A stretch of DNA of 64,000 bases, from positions 39,347,366 to 39,411,365 of the forward strand of contig NC_088777.1 of NCBI RefSeq assembly GCF_954871325.1, read 5' to 3'. Positions 19,721 through 31,957 of this stretch are shown piece by piece (position 1 is the stretch's first letter; the number at the start of each line of letters is the position of its first letter). The notes beneath the pieces were generated by a model. The model saw only the letters and a list, made by a program, of their open reading frames with translations. It had not been told where the DNA came from and made no database searches. A program made the translations under genes and the position numbers. This DNA is from Gordionus sp. m RMFG-2023 (lineage: Eukaryota > Nematomorpha > Gordioida > Chordodea > Parachordodidae).

Positions 19721-20685
19721 TGAAATCATTTTATTCTAAATTTTATAAACATTTCCTGGTTAACAACTTTTTTCGCAAGACTCTTAAAATAACCTGTGTC
19801 TCCTCCCACTCCTTATATAATATACATCCCTAGTTCCCTTATGGATAAGGTGATAAATATCTTACCATTAAGCTAGTCCCTTGAAGAAACTAACATATAG
19901 TATTGCATTTTGGATATTAAATATTGCGGGGGTAGATCTCTATTGGTGGCAATAAACTTTATTACCTCCTATACTTAAGTTTCTCTTTGCTTAATTATCA
20001 AATTTTTGTTTTTTATATAGGGAGTTTTTTTTATTACATTCTAAACTAGGCTTGAAAAACGTAGGTAAATGTATCATGCCTTGTTTAATATCTAAAGCAT
20101 GCCTTGCTCTTGTATAAAGATTAAATAAATTATATATTAAAGGTAGATTTTATAAAAAAACAATTTACGAAATTAGAAAATATATTTGGCTTAGCTTTTA
20201 TCCACTCATTCAAAAGATATTTGAAGAAAAATATTATAATTTAGGAGCAAGAAAGCATATTTAAAAAAATTAAAATAGAGGGGCGTAGTCACATTTTAAA
20301 CTAGGACACTATATAACTAAAGTAATTTTATATAAAACATTTTTTTATTTTGAACAAATTTATATAAAATTTTAAATATACATATTGCCACTTTTGTAAT
20401 TAAGAAAATAAGTTATGGGAGGAGTATAATACAAAAAAAGGGGGCTAATAAAAAAACAAATGAATATTTTTTGCACTTGAGGAAATAATTATATAAAATA
20501 TGAATATATCGTATTTCTTTAAATAATAATCAAAATATCTTGCATACATCATCATTTTGCACAACAACGTAAATTGAACGTTTTGCCAATGATATATTTG
20601 AAATGCATAGTTTGTTCTTTAATAATTAATTGTCGATGTATAACGATGTGATATAGTACTCATGTTAATACAATAAAATGCAAGC
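19721..20685. other. Intergenic region downstream of the rhomboid gene
   Basis: AT-rich. On the minus strand ATTAAA at about 20616-20621, some 65 nt after the rhomboid stop codon, could serve as its poly(A) signal. Nothing else is recognisable. Confidence 0.5.
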
Positions 20686-23600
20686 TCATTGAATTATATA
20701 ATTTTTATGGATGAAATAAAGTGACGTCATTGTGGTAAGACCGATAACCAAAAACGCGCTAGTGAGTTTTAGGAAGACTCTCCAACGTTTATAGAAATGG
20801 GCAATAATTAATTCTGCCCCGAACTTTTGCCGCCAACCATCCTGGATCGCTTTAGTAACAACCATTGTACTCTTTTCCGACATGACCTTCAAAAATATTA
20901 ACCCAATCAGAAAGCCAGCCAAGGCCCCAGTTACATGGCTCACGTGGCTAACTCTTACTAAAAAGTCAGCATCCGCATTGGTATCATAATATAGCTCGTT
21001 GGGTAAAAGTATCCAAGGTTTTTGAGATTTGTTATCATCGATAGATACTATTTGACTCGCAAACGTGGATAAACGAAAGAAATTGACATTGTTAACATTA
21101 TTGCTTCTAAAGGAGTAGTGGATTAGAGATTCATCATGGCTAAAATTTTTGAAATTCAAATTCGTAACTGGCCTGTTATAAGTTTCGCTATTGACGATTG
21201 TAAATTGCGGAGGTAAGAGCGGTATATTATTTGATACGGGGCTCCTTCCAAAGGAGGAATAAGGAATGAGAATTGTGATTGATTCGTACATCGCTAAACA
21301 TTCGATATATAAATTTTTTTTTAAATTATAATAATTATATTCCTGAAGAGAGTAATATTATATTTTCAGTATAACCAACTAAAATCGGTTCGCTTTTAAA
21401 CGTCTTTCCACTTTTATGGTGATTTCTGGGGTCCTGAATCGTATTTACCCTTTTAATATCCTATCTCTTTAAAAATTATTAATACAGTGATTGATATAAT
21501 TTTCCAATATATCATGACTTCATATTGTAATATCTAAAATGTAATTTTATGTCAAAAAAAATAAACAATTTTTTTTTCAAAAATTTCATATTTTAAAGTT
21601 TAACTTAAAAAAAAAAAATTTATTCATTTATTTTTTGATTGCAAAATAACATGTATTTCTAAAAAAATGATCCTTTAACTGTAATCAATTTTGATTAATT
21701 TTCAGTGATTATTTCAAGATATTTCTGTAATGACGGTTTCAGAAACCCAAGTTAGCATATATAATTTATTCTTTCTCCTTATAGATATAATTTGTCACAA
21801 GGGAATTCTGAAAGTAAAAATATTTTAATTGAATTGAGCTCAATATTATATTTTAGAGAAGAGCGATAAAAACGTTCGAACCTGTTTTTAGGTTTATAAT
21901 AAACCGATATTTTTATTTTTTTTAGAAGCGAACCGTTATTTTTATCGAACTAAAACCGATACTCGTTATGGTTCGAATGCCTAGTTTTCGACCTTATTTT
22001 AAAAATGTTTCTCCCACTTTTAAAGTTTTAAATCATTATCTCCTAAGAATCGCTAATAATTCAGGTTATATTCCAACTATAATTGAATAATTGCTCTATT
22101 TTTAGTCGGTAAAAAAAAGAGAAAACCTGGTTTTAAGTCGAAAACTATCATCTCAGCTTTGATTTTGAAAGAAGCAGAAATAAATTAACTTCGCTACTCA
22201 ATGCTTAGTGACTTTCTAGGTACTTATCTTTAGGCCTAATCAAATTAGCCATTACCCAACTATAATTAAAACTGTGTTTTTATGGGTGACTAAAGCAAAT
22301 AACGGTAAACTTTAAAAAAAATTTTTTACTTAGAAATAGCAGGAATATAACTTTGATCATACGCATTGATGTTGAGTGAAAATTCTAAATATCATTTTTT
22401 TTTGTAAAATGGAAATTTAAAATAATTTACATAATTATTTAAACAATTTTTTTTAAACTAGAGATGTCATACACCCCAGCAGCTCGGGAGGGCCTAAGTT
22501 AAATTTTCGCAGGATAAGAAAAGGGTCCCACAATTGTGTTATGCCTCTGATTAAAACTATGGCATCTTTGCCGAGGAGAGGCAAAAGCGTGTTAAGAATG
22601 GATAAAAAAAATTGGCCCTTTTTAAGTTTAACTACAGTGCAAAAAGGAAATTAGGTGAGTCGGTTTTGGGAATATTTTTCACAATTTTGAATATTTTTCG
22701 TTCATTTTTAAATTATTTCTTATAACAAAAAATAAATTTTAGGGTAATTTTTTTTATGTACTGGGGTTTGGAATATAGAATTAATTTTATAGTCAACTTG
22801 GGTTGAAGAAATTTTTTTTAAATTTTCGGGTAAAAATCTTTTCTACCCACTGGTCAAGGCAGGTTTCCAAAATGTGTCTGTTGCAAGTCCCATATAGAGA
22901 AACACTTTTGCAAGATTAGGCTGACTTACTATTTAAAATAAATTGATTACTTATTTACTTTACTTCTTAGAAATTACTAAAATTATTAAAATGAGTACGA
23001 ACTACAAATAATCATGCTTTACTTTTAATAATGAATAAAGTTTAAAGCTTAAAAAAAAATGTAAACCAAATTTTATTTAAAAAACAAATAAAATTTTCGG
23101 ATATAATAATTTAATTTGGTTTTAGGAAATTTTAAACAAGGAGTCATAAATTTCGATCACATAATAGCAAAAGTAAATAAAAGAATGAATGAACAAAAAA
23201 TTGATTTTGGTAATTATAATTTTATTCCTACTAAAATCAAATTTTTATAAACTATTATTTTTATTGAAATCATTACATTTTCCTTCATGTAATAAATTCA
23301 ATGACAAGTACTAATTATAAAAAATTTTTATTGAGTTCTGTAATTTAATCACAAAAGGAATTAGTTAATGCCCAATCTTACACCATTGTACTTGAAAGAT
23401 ATTACTAAACGAAATATTTAAATTAAAAATTATTAACGAGAATTAGGTTGGATAAATGTGCAAACGATAGTCCATATACGGCACTAGATGATCCCAACAT
23501 CTTAAATTGAACTTTTTCCCAAATCGACGCACCGATTGAACCTAATTTTGTACATATAATGCAACGGTATTTATAAAAGAATTGCTATCTAAGATTAAAA

Positions 23601-26600
23601 AAGATGAAATGACATTCCGCCCTTTAATATTCAAGATAAAAAACATCTCAAAGACTGTACTAGAACTGACACGTCTGTCTTACTGGGAAGTGATATTTGA
23701 CCTTCTCTATCAAAACAAACAAATTCACAATTTAATTATAATTTTTTAAAAAAAAACAGTCGATATCTATCCAACTCTAGTAAAAAATAAATAAGCGTGC
23801 TCTTGTAACCTCCTATGATCGACGAAATATATATGACCGATGTTCTAAAATGGCCATGCGCCTTTTCTAAAGGGATTCCCGTGATTAGCTGTCCTAATAA
23901 GTTCGTTATCAAGTGTCCCCATCTAAATTAAATGACATAATAAAAGTCATAAATGGATTATTTTGTAAGCAATATATCGTCCGAGGACGATACTTTTTTT
24001 TCTTTTTTTCTTTTCTTATCTTTACTGCATTTTATTTTGACATATTAAGGTTAAAAGTTTTAAAAAAAACATAATCAAATATCATATTTGCAAAAATAAA
24101 AAACAATACTCTAGCTTTAAAACCCCTCTTAATTTTCCTACATATTCCAATCCAGCGATATAGGGGGAGGGGATAAATGGACACTTCAATGATCCAGCAA
24201 AATATAAATAATAATAGTAATATTAATTACTCAAAATGGACAAACATATAAGTGAATATTCTCCAAAAGTCGTTCGGTTTTTGAGAGTCATATATGAAAG
24301 AATTGTTTTTTATGGTCGGATTGATGGAGTTGAATCCATTTGTAACGATTAAATAGTATACGAAAAAGGCGAGCTATAAATAAATAATATACTTTGTTAA
24401 AAAAATTTTTAAATGATAAAAATTTAATTGATACTACATAAGAATCTGTCCCATATTGGACATGTTCCGTTCAAAATATAATCGCCCTTAAGGCTTTAGG
24501 CGACAGTTTAAAATATAATATATTTAAATGAAGGCATGTCTTATGCATACACAAAAAAATAAATCCATCGGCAGCAATCAGGTAAGAAATTGCATAGGGA
24601 GGGTCTATTATAAACCTACATAGCCAGTCTCCGCCATCAGATGGTTGGGGAAGGGGGTGACTCACTATCATTGGCTTAGGGATGTGTAAAGAGTTCTGGT
24701 AGCAACTTGTTAGATCTTTAAGGTCGGTGTTTTATTTAAATATTCTATATTAATTAGTCAGTAATATGTGTTTTACAAAGGTCATCTAGATTATATATGA
24801 CAAAATGTAATTTTTAGATAGGTTTAGGGTAATGGAACTTATAATTGAGCTCGAAATATTCCAGTCAAAATTTTTCGATATACATTTTTATTAATTTCTT
24901 AGATATTTTGTAAAAAAAAAATGATAGATTGTTAAATTATAATAATGATTTTTTGTGAATAAATTGGAACAAATTATTAGGGAAATAAAAATGATATTTT
25001 TTTATACAAATAAATATAATTATACATCTTTTAGTGGCGGAAGTAGGAAGAGTTGCCATAAAAATTTGTTTGAAACCTATTATTTTTCTAAATTTTATTT
25101 TACTCAATTAATATTACAATGCAAGATTTTGAAAAGGTGGAAATGTCCCTTACAAAAATGCAGAGTTTGAATTGTTCTTCAAATAAAAAATCTTCAAAGA
25201 TTTTGATCTCTGAAGATCCTTTAAAATAAGATTTTTTGAGAACGCACGAACAAGTTTTTTTTGACCAAATTTTACCTAAAATTCCAATTTTTTTTGTAAA
25301 AAATCTTTTTATTTTTTACGTTAAAAAAATCTTTCATGATAAAATCCCAAATTTTTTAAAAAAATGATTTTAATCATCTTTAAAAAAAAATCATCTTTAA
25401 TTTTGTTAGCTTCGAAGATTCTTTTCTCAAAATTTTGGGACAAAAAAAATCTTCACAAAATCCCTGAAATTTTTTTTTCAAATTCTGCAAAAATGCATTC
25501 GAGAAAAATATCGAGATAAATAATTATTCATTATTAAGGGATAGGTTAATTTTTTTTCATTTTATAACCCTAGGTAATAGAGTATTATTAATTTTGTTGA
25601 TTCACTGGATTCAACAAATCACCTCCGAGATAACTCGCGAAATAACATAACTATATATTATATTACCAGTAGTAATATTGGCTTTAAACTGGGACCCGGA
25701 GTGATAATTTTATATGCTGTTATATTCCACCGCGAATTCGCTCTAACTGTGAATGCAGGGTAACCCGTGCTCTTTATAGATAATGGTTCATGACTCTGCT
25801 CTTAAGATCCCTTTAAACCAGGGGGAAAGTTCAAAATGTTTTGTCTTTTTTTATATACTTTCTATTTCCTTCTTTTTTTTACAAAATATTTTAGCCCTAT
25901 CTAAAGCCTTATGAGTTACTCGTTTTAAATAATTCCGTTGAAGAAAGAGGATGAGGCAAAAATTTATTTGATTATGACCCTTTAAATTACATATATATTA
26001 TAAAATTAAATAGTATATTTGTTAATAATTAGAACAATTTCACACACATTTAAATAATTTATTGTTGTAAATAATTGCATTCATGCCTTTAGTCAATAAA
26101 GGTTTTCGATATTTTTGCATTCATAAAATTCACAAACAAATCCTCTTTATTATTGTAATTTCATCTCCAATAATTTATTTTTTAAAAAACCTTATTTATT
26201 GTATTAAAAAAAATTTTCGCATGAAACATCAAAAATTTAAAAACAAATCCTCGGTTATAATATAAGATATAAAATATAATATAAATTTCTAATTTTATTT
26301 TTTAAAAAATTATTGTTAATTTTAGCTGTAAACATTTCGAAAAAAATCGAACGCGTTCGCGTTCAACGTTCATTGACAAACTTCATGTTCAAGTTCACTT
26401 TCAAAAAAAAGGAACGCGTTCACGTTCATGAACCGTTCAAAATTTTATGATAAATTTTTTTTTAAATTTAATCTAATATAAATAAATGTCTTAAATTTTT
26501 TAATACAATATATTAGCCATGTAATATAGCAAATAAAAAGATATTTTTATTTATAAAAAATTTTTCTTATCAATTTTTAATAACAATATTTTTCAAAATT

Positions 26601-29600
26601 ATCATCTAATAGACAAGAACGCTTGGTAGTTAATACGGCATTAGCTATACTAAAAACGCGCTCAAGGGTAGATGAGGGGATTGCGTTATTACACTTAATA
26701 AATAACTATTTTAACGTGGAGAATTTATTAAAAACATTTATTGTTTTGTTATTTGCTTCAAAAAATTGAGATAAGTTATCCTACTCCCATCCATTTTCTA
26801 CTTCCTCGACAAAAAAAAAGGATATCTCGAAATTAACAGTTCTTGCATTATCATTTCTAGGGTTTTCTAAGCATATTTTTCAATAACACTATAAGTTTAT
26901 TTTTAATAGGTTCGTTCTGTGGAAGTTTTATCCATGGCCATTGAAGCTTGAATACTGGATGTATAATTGTAGAAAGACCATATTGATCTTCATATAATCT
27001 TTAAAAAAAATAAAATATATGTAATTAATTGAGAGTGATAGCTTTAATACCTTTTATTTCCCATTTAATACTGCGTCTATCAATGGTTGACCATATTTAA
27101 GGCCACTAATTTTTTTTAATTTTAAAATAACTATCGTTATTGTTGGGGTCAAATATCACGAATGCATTTTTTCTTCAAATTTAATGATTTTACTTATATT
27201 ATAAAATAAAATAATTAATATTACAATCAAATGTCGTTTTAAATTGGAACTTAAAGATTTTGACACTGATATATTACTTTTTGTGCACATTTTACACTTG
27301 GTAAGAATTGAATTAGTTCCTTAAATATAGGATATTACTGTAAAACATTTATCATATTTGGCCACGGTAATGTTAATTTATTTGATTTTGGATTTTCAGA
27401 ATCAGATGATGAGGATTAAATAATAATATCCATGCTTATCCTAATCTATTAAATTAAAATATAAACAATAATATTCAAATTAATAAATTATGTGAAAAGG
27501 AAATACAGCCGATTAAAAAATATAAATAATACTTTTTTTTAAAAAAATCGGATTAATATTAAATTTTTCAAATAAATAAAAATAAAAAGTATTTTTAAAA
27601 TTGAACGAACGTTAAATTCGAACGCGTTCATCATAAAAAAGGAACGTGTTCACGTTCAAAGTTCGTCAAGAATAAAAGGGACGTCGTTCATCATTTTTTT
27701 CAAAAAAACGAATTTCGTTCACGAACGCGTTCAAGTTAAAATGAGTAAAACAAATACAAATGAATTTTATATTTATTCTGGTGCGTAGTGTTTGTAAACG
27801 GCTTGATTATTTTTAAAACGGCTAACTCAATATTTTAGCCAGTATTGCCTAAACTTCGAGATTTTGCCAATAGATGTCCAAACCATGGTGCCACCTATGA
27901 GCAAAATATTCAGGCTTTCATTATCTTTTTAGATATAAGTTAGAATTAGCCATTCTTAAAAATGAGCTCAAATCGAGCAGTTTAACAACACTAGTGGTGT
28001 GGTTGATATTGAAGTGTACAGTAAGGTATGATTAAACATACATAATTAAAAATAAAGATAGAGTTGATCTGCACAGCCGGGCCTCCCGTCTATTTTTTAA
28101 AAATTAATCCGTTAGACTGGGTCAGGCTTGGTATTTAAAAAAAATTTATGGTAGGGCCGGACTTAAATTTTTAAATAAATATTAAAATTTTTGCAAGAAA
28201 AAAGTCATCAACATTTTTTATTTGCATAATTTTTTTTTACAATTAAAAAAATATGATTTTTTTTAATATTTAAAAAAATTTGAGCCGGGCTGGAGACTAA
28301 TAATTTATATTTCGGGTCGGGCTTGGGACAAATAAAATTTCGTTCGGGATTGGGCCGGACAAATATTAAAAAAAAAAATTTAGATTGTAAAATTAGGCCC
28401 TATGTAAATATTAAATAGAGATAATTTAAAAAAACAAATAGAGTTCATAGAACACTCATGAAAGTTTTACTCTATACTAAGACTGTGTATGGAGGGTCGT
28501 TCACACTCAAATAGATATTCTCCAGACATTTATTTTAAAGTTTAATTCGGAACTAGACTTGGGCCTCATTTTTTTTATATAAATATCATTTTTCAAGAAT
28601 AACACCAAGATTTTCAATTATCCTTCAGAGCTTGATTGGTTAAAATATAATAATTTCTTTTAAGAGTCCAATAAAAAAAAATAGATCAAACTCGGATCTT
28701 TAAAAATTTTTTTTTAGAATGAGTCGGACCTAAAATAAATAGGTCCAAGGCTGGGCTCTACTATCTTATAGCGGTCCACTTGGCATCTAACTTGTTTATC
28801 ATCGAAATTCATGTAATATTATTGATTAAAATATAGATAAAATAGTCGTACCAAATTTTATAAAAGAATAATAGTAAATCATCAAACTCCTGACCTGGTA
28901 AATTCTTTCTAGGTTCACGTAAGCGAATGTCCATTGTATATGACCCCAACCCGCATAAGTATTATTTTAAAATGGATCACTATTAAAACCTAGAATTCCA
29001 CTCTCAAAATTGGGGGTTTTTATGTAACGTCTATTTTTATAATGAGCGAGAATAAAAGTGAGTAATGAATCATTTTTAAATAGATATGATTTTAAAAAAT
29101 GATTTTTCTTCGATGGTATAATTTTCTAATATTTATACCTTATTTTTATAGGACTTAAAATAAAAAAAAGAATCGGAGTGTAAAATAAGATATTTTTAAG
29201 CGGCGAATAGTATATTCATGTTTGTATGAAATGAATAATTATATTCATATTTTTACAAATCAAACAATTCTAATTTCGTTTATCGAATAACGAATAATTT
29301 GATTGATTTTATGCTTGTGTCAAACCGAACTGCGAAACCAAAATGAACCATTATAATTTTTTAACCGTAAACATCGAAAATCAAAACGTTATAATATAAA
29401 TATTTTTGAACCAGTTTTAAACTTATTCATAACGATTGTTGTATATTAACATATTTAAACCTATTCCGATTTAATAATCTTTACGTGGTGGAGGAATTAG
29501 GAACTTTTAGGTTTAATTCTGACTTCGAGAATTTTTGATGCAAAACACGATAAACTTAAATAAAAAAATTATTATGGATTGGATATCATCGAACAAAATT

Positions 29601-31957
29601 TGGATAATGTTTTTTAAATTGAATTGATCCATAATATGCATAATTAATATTTTCAAGCTGATTTTATATATCAGCATATTAACGTTTTCCTAAATTATAT
29701 TTTCTAAATAAATTTATTTAGAAAACAGTTATGTTTATCTTTTATCTGGATAGAATATTTTTTTACAAAATTCAATCCTTTTTTTGTGAAGTTGGAATGA
29801 AAATAAAATTATCGAATCAAATATTAGACGAATCAAATAATGATTGTATCATTACGAAAACGAATATTATCCGATTCGTATAAATACGAATACCACAATT
29901 ATTTAATTTGAATATTCGTATTTTTATAGGTCCTCAAAACTTAAAACACCCGATATAAATTTGTCTAGAAATAACCGGTAATTTGAATATTCGTATTTTT
30001 ATAGGTCCTCAAAACTTAAAACACCCGATATAAATTTGTCTAGAAATAACCGGAATGAAACAGAACAGTTTTAAACTGAAGACTGGGATGGAATGGAACT
30101 GAATTGTGCATACCACCTAACTGTTTAACACCCTGATTAAAATTCGGAATATATTAAATTATTTTTTATTCAAACATAATCCTCAAATAAAAATCATAAT
30201 TCAACCATGAAAATGATTTATTTCTAGTATTATCAAATTATCTTTTCTTTTTTTTAAAAAAACACCCGCTACTCAATTTTATACTTTCGTTTACAAAAAA
30301 AATATGATTATGATCTATGTATTAATAGGGTTGGAAGATGTTTTTTTTCTAAAAAAAGAAGTATAATTATAATGAAACCTCCATAAAGTGTTCCCTCAAA
30401 AGTCATTTACATTCTGTTTGAATAGAGCATTAAGCATTTTTTAGCAGAGAAAATCCAATAGGGGTCCAGATTATAAGGATCTCTACTGTCACCGAAGAGG
30501 TCGTCAACTTTAGAAAGTTTCATTATATTATAAAACCTCTGTTTCGTATAATAAATTTAAAATATTTCAAAAATTAGATGGGAGGTGCATTATTTATATT
30601 TGTAAATATTTTTATCATTCTCAAACATTTGTTTCATTATCAGTTAGTTATGTTGTAATCTGAAATGTAGTAAGTAATGTTATTTGTATTTTTTTAAAAA
30701 TCTATTTTTGAAATTAGAAAGAAGATACGAAAAATGAACTATCAAGATCAACGTTGGTGATCTAATTTTAGTTTTTTTTCTCTATAGATAATTAATACAT
30801 ATCCCATTTATTAATAAAACAAATTATAATTTTTTATTGTAATTATCTAGGAAAGAAAGAAATATAAGTAAATAAATTTCTAAATTCTGTGGCTTTTTTT
30901 CTTATTATAAAAGCTATCTTAAATTTAACCCCAAACCCGATTATTATTTTTAATAAAAATACAATTAATTGAGCATTTAACATGATCATGATCCTGATGT
31001 AAAGTTGTCTCTGTTATACAATTATATAAATATAGAGTATAACTCGCTAATAACAACCCAATATTTTTCTTTAACTTTTTTCGGATATGATCTTTTCCTA
31101 AAATAAGAATAGAATCGAACTGGAATATCTGGGAAACATAGTCGGTTGGATCGGTAAGACAATTTTTTTATCGGATAATGCCAGGCCTTAGAAAACAGGT
31201 CATATGCAAAGTAGACCTATAATCTTATAAATTTATCAAGAATAATATGGATGTTAGAAGATTTAGCATCATCACATGATTAATCCCCCCCCCCTCTCAT
31301 ATTTCTGTGGATTATTATATATTCATACCAAAAGTTAGACGGTGGGGGGGGGGGGGGTATCTCCCTTCGAAAATTTCATGTTTCGTATAAATATCATTTT
31401 AACTTAATATACAATATATGAGTGGCCTATCTAAGATTTTATTTTAAAATAAATTAGCAAAGGAGCCCGATAATCCACTCAGCCAAATTTCTGCAATCAG
31501 TGGGCCTAAAAGCCCTACAATTAAATCTAAGAGGGAAAATTCTACCTAGTATTGCCCCTCCCATGGCAAAAATTATAATTTTATAATTATAATACCTTAT
31601 AAGTCAATACTTAAAATATATTGCAATAATTATTATAAAATATAGGGATAAGTTTATTTAAAAAAAAAATTATATTAAATGATTAACTTGAATCACAGTT
31701 GTGAATACGATAAAATACGGGGGAAAAACGGTGGAGAATTTATAGGAATTGTGCTGATCGGAACCATTTTCAAGGTCCTTCTCGATTTCACTATTTATGG
31801 AAATGTCGTGTTCCATAGTTATGTAAAATATTTTAGAATTCCTTGAATCATCCATGCAAGGAACCGCCTTTGCATTCGTTTGCATATTCGCTGCTACGAA
31901 ATTACGGTAGTATAGGTTTAGGGCTTTCAACCTATTCTTGATCATCTTTTTCAATAC
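20686..31957 (-). CDS. RHBDL: Rhomboid-family intramembrane serine protease (RHBDL-like)
   Basis: Supported exons in transcript order: 31945 or 31957-31688, 24373-24231, 23922-23810, 23541-23438, a problematic one around 21533-21380, and 21291-20686. The first four splice in phase to 206 codons from the ATG at 31945. Rhomboid landmarks in order: TM1 PPYFIVFTTVIQ joined to LAFFVYYLIV; WRIFTYMFVHFEWGHLITN with both TM2 histidines (132, 137) and Asn141; the serine site GSSSAVYGL (Ser190, GxSx with Ser in place of the usual Gly); and the TM6 histidine in SHVSHVTGALAG. A final TM near FLKLTSAFLVIGL matches the extra TM7 of RHBDL proteins. It would cleave membrane-anchored substrates within the bilayer. 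The TM5 exon reads VMIYWKIISITVLIIFKEIGY and is followed by an in-frame TAA, so a frameshift, sequence error or unusual splice is needed. A 5' exon may be missing. Confidence 0.85.
26335..27745 (-). mobile_element. hAT element with GAACGCGTTC inverted ends, in the rhomboid 7.3-kb intron
   Basis: Both ends are rich in GAACGCGTTC and CGTTCACG palindromes in inverted orientation (26345-26440; 27605-27740). The minus strand holds hAT pieces: GLKYGQPLIDAVLNG (about 27110-27070), RLYEDQYGLSTIIHPVFKL (about 26990-26940), and the dimerisation motif NAIPSSTLERVFSIANAVL followed by LLDDNFEK (about 26690-26600). Several stops interrupt it. Exact termini and target duplication were not resolved. Confidence 0.65.
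27780..28015. repeat. Interspersed repeat shared with UAP1 intron 3
   Basis: The stretch agattttgccaatagatgtc and the later aacaacactag align in the same order with 57860-58080 (aaattttgccaacagaagtc, accaacactag). Two diverged copies of one unidentified family, both now intronic. Confidence 0.45.
28060..28380. repeat. GGGCC-rich miniature element
   Basis: Begins near AGAGTTGATCTGCACAGCC and contains GCCGGGC, TCGGGC and GGGCCGGAC blocks separated by A/T runs, like the copies at 12949 and 55126. The right end is approximate. Confidence 0.5.
29904..30053. repeat. Exact tandem duplication, 2 x 75 bp
   Basis: Two adjacent identical 75-bp copies beginning TAATTTGAATATTCG and ending AGAAATAACCGG. 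With no difference between them, the duplication is recent, or it is an assembly artefact. It lies in the large rhomboid intron. Confidence 0.9.

Noticed and set aside
21292-21379. Candidate exon bridging TM5 to the last rhomboid exon through GTTGGTTAT or GTGGAAAG donors
   Set aside because: More than one donor fits the phase and no homology decides between them, so it is left unassigned.
24471-24671. 66-codon minus ORF just upstream of the rhomboid WRIFTY exon, considered as an extra exon
   Set aside because: Exon 31954-31688 joins 24373 in phase and completes TM1 (PPYFIVFTTVIQ plus LAFFVYYLIV), leaving no place for it.
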